Assembly (NCBI GenBank): GCA_023407175.1
Contig: JAEYMU010000008.1
Location: 1-23,424 of the forward strand
Direction of reading: 5' to 3'
Source of the DNA: Bacillota bacterium
GTDB taxonomy: Bacteria; Bacillota_A; Clostridia; Lachnospirales; Lachnospiraceae
DNA: 23,424 nucleotides
Shown one piece after another: positions 22,098 through 23,424 of the stretch (position 1 is the first letter of the stretch; every line of letters starts with the position of its first letter). The position numbers and the translations under genes are program-made. The notes under the pieces were generated by a model that had not been told where the DNA came from, did no database searches, and was given only the letters and a program-made list of their open reading frames with translations.

Positions 22098-23424
22098 ATG
22101 AAAAAACACATATTCTCCCGGCGTATCTTGGCGATGACCCTGTCTCTTGCCATGGTATTAGGAAACGTTCCGGTCGTGGCCGCAGCTGCGTCACCCGGCG
22201 ATATGAACGAAGAAATTACAGCATTTGAAGAACTGCCGTCAGGGACGGCAAACCAGGAGCCAGGAGCCGGTACGTCCCTTATGGATATGGCACTTCCGGA
22301 AGCTCTGAACACAGATTTGACGGATAGCTGGGAATATATCTCCTCTGTCGGAAGTAACAGTTCGATATACAGTCTTTTCTATGTCAATGAAAGGTTTTAC
22401 GTCGCAGGAGACAACGGACTGCTTAAAAGCTCGGAGGACTGCAGCAACTGGACCTCGTTGGACGCTGGTGTCAACGATACGATCTGTGGAATCGCGTATG
22501 GCAATTCAGTTTACGCGCTGGTGGGCGGGCCTTATAGCTACAATTCGGGGTTTATTCGGACATCATCAAACGGAACGGACTGGAGTTCTTCCCTGACAAT
22601 ATCAGCCATGATTACCTCTGTAGCCTTTGGCAAAGGGGTATTTGTCGCAGGCGATATGAATGGAAAAGTGTACTGGTCAGACAACGCGTCATCGGGATCA
22701 TGGACAACAGTGAATGTGACTGGGGGTGCTGGTATCGCTATCAATTCCATTGTATATGCAAACGGAAAATTTATAGCGGTGGGCGGTCATTCGTCAAACT
22801 ATAATAATGGCTTTGTAGCAATCTCTGAAGACGGGAAAAACTGGTCTTCCCCTGTCTATCTTCCCGGTGCATACAGTTTAATAAACATTTCTGGCGGACA
22901 GGCAGCAGATGGCAGCTCCATGTTTATGGGTATAGATGTTGCTTCCAATGTTTATATATCTTCTGATGGAACGTACTGGTCCTCAACAAACCTTGGAGTC
23001 AATTACCTATACGCAGGTATTTGTAGGGACGGGCAATTTACCGTGGTAGAATCATCGGGTATAGTAGAGGTATCTACGAACGGAAGTACATGGAGCCAAT
23101 CTACCATCGGAGGCGCAGGAGAATTATATAGTGTTGTTTATGGTGATGGTGCCTTCGTGGTAATTGACGAGACGGGTAATATCTATATGAAAACGGCCTC
23201 TGTTTCGCTAAGCAGTGAAAAGTTAATTACCAGTGTAACGGCACCGGCAAGTGCAGTTCTTGATAACACTGCATATACAGTCACAGCGGCAGTTACTAAT
23301 GATGTAACCAGCCAGCAGATTAACGTCACTGTAAGCGACAATGCAGACTGGGCGCTGTACAGCGATACTGCCTGCACACAGGAAATCAGCAATAAAACCA
23401 TGAGCCTGGACGAGGGTGCAAATA
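22098..23424 (+). CDS. Secreted protein with six Asp-box (BNR) repeats, 3' end missing
   Basis: An ORF of 442 complete codons running off the window. AAGGAGG (22084-22090) is seven bases before the ATG. The N-terminus is a signal peptide with a basic start (KKHIFSRR), a hydrophobic core and a likely cleavage in the VVAAAAS region near residue 30. No lipobox. The next 300 residues hold six Asp-box-like motifs of the S-x-D/N-x-G-x-x-W type (SEDCSNW, SSNGTDW, SDNASSGSW, SEDGKNW, SSDGTYW, STNGSTW), each after a FYVAGD- or FIAVGG-like strand, the pattern of a beta-propeller. After about residue 360 the sequence becomes Ser/Thr/Val-rich and Ig-like. It is probably a large exported or cell-surface protein; the binding target or enzyme activity is unknown. 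Confidence 0.85.
   Translation, partial: MKKHIFSRRILAMTLSLAMVLGNVPVVAAAASPGDMNEEITAFEELPSGTANQEPGAGTSLMDMALPEALNTDLTDSWEYISSVGSNSSIYSLFYVNERFYVAGDNGLLKSSEDCSNWTSLDAGVNDTICGIAYGNSVYALVGGPYSYNSGFIRTSSNGTDWSSSLTISAMITSVAFGKGVFVAGDMNGKVYWSDNASSGSWTTVNVTGGAGIAINSIVYANGKFIAVGGHSSNYNNGFVAISEDGKNWSSPVYLPGAYSLINISGGQAADGSSMFMGIDVASNVYISSDGTYWSSTNLGVNYLYAGICRDGQFTVVESSGIVEVSTNGSTWSQSTIGGAGELYSVVYGDGAFVVIDETGNIYMKTASVSLSSEKLITSVTAPASAVLDNTAYTVTAAVTNDVTSQQINVTVSDNADWALYSDTACTQEISNKTMSLDEGAN

Noticed and set aside
1..23424. CRISPR array, tRNA or rRNA genes
   Set aside because: No regularly spaced repeats, no tRNA-like cloverleaf sequence and no rRNA segment noticed on either strand by eye.

Overview
The window looks like a chromosomal segment of a low-to-moderate GC, Gram-positive anaerobe. 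Class Clostridia, and most probably Lachnospiraceae, is suggested by strong AGGAGG-type ribosome sites, abundant GHKL/LytTR and YesM/YesN-type two-component systems, a lipoprotein sugar-binding protein and a BTAD-type response regulator. That assignment is inference from gene style, not from a marker search. Every gene I can support lies on the + strand.

Region 1 (1-1010): a long intergenic hairpin with a purine-rich repeated loop, a GNAT acetyltransferase, and a short acidic ORF followed by coding-like debris that ends at a terminator. Region 2 (1290-4985) is the most interesting part. A sigma-A-type promoter drives a LytTR response regulator and a GHKL (AgrC-like) kinase. After the kinase come two perfect 10-bp direct repeats 21 bp apart (a LytTR-type operator), a promoter, a very small ORF for an amphipathic 20-residue peptide with an excellent ribosome site, a hairpin, and then a minimal four-helix FtsX-like permease and an ABC ATPase whose catalytic motifs are badly eroded. 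The peptide ORF ends just after an A8 tract, and the -1 frame stays open for another 32 codons, so a 48-residue, Trp-rich product is possible. No agrB- or agrD-like gene is visible. The cassette reads as a self-regulated secreted or membrane-active peptide locus with its own transporter or immunity module.

Region 3 (5079-7986) is mostly housekeeping: an HAD hydrolase, tryptophanyl-tRNA synthetase with a strong terminator, and a D-2-hydroxyacid dehydrogenase. Region 4 (8060-18513) is a coherent ribose/nucleoside-type uptake and breakdown cluster: a ribokinase-like PfkB kinase, an AraC-type response regulator and a YesM-type kinase, a double ABC ATPase, permease 1, a lipoprotein binding protein, permease 2 and a nucleoside-hydrolase-like enzyme. 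The likely scheme is sensing by the two-component pair, import, cleavage of a ribosyl bond and phosphorylation of the released sugar. A TTGAACAAAA-type repeat occurs before both transcription units and is a candidate operator.

Region 5 (18484-21977): a GAAA-loop terminator, then a 206-bp near-palindromic insertion with 25-bp perfect terminal inverted repeats and a 6-bp target duplication (a MITE-like element). Next is an overlapping pair encoding a 7TMR-DISM-type histidine kinase and a receiver-SARP/BTAD response regulator, closed by a terminator. Region 6 (22098 to the end) is the 5' part of a secreted protein with six Asp-box/BNR repeats; it runs off the window.
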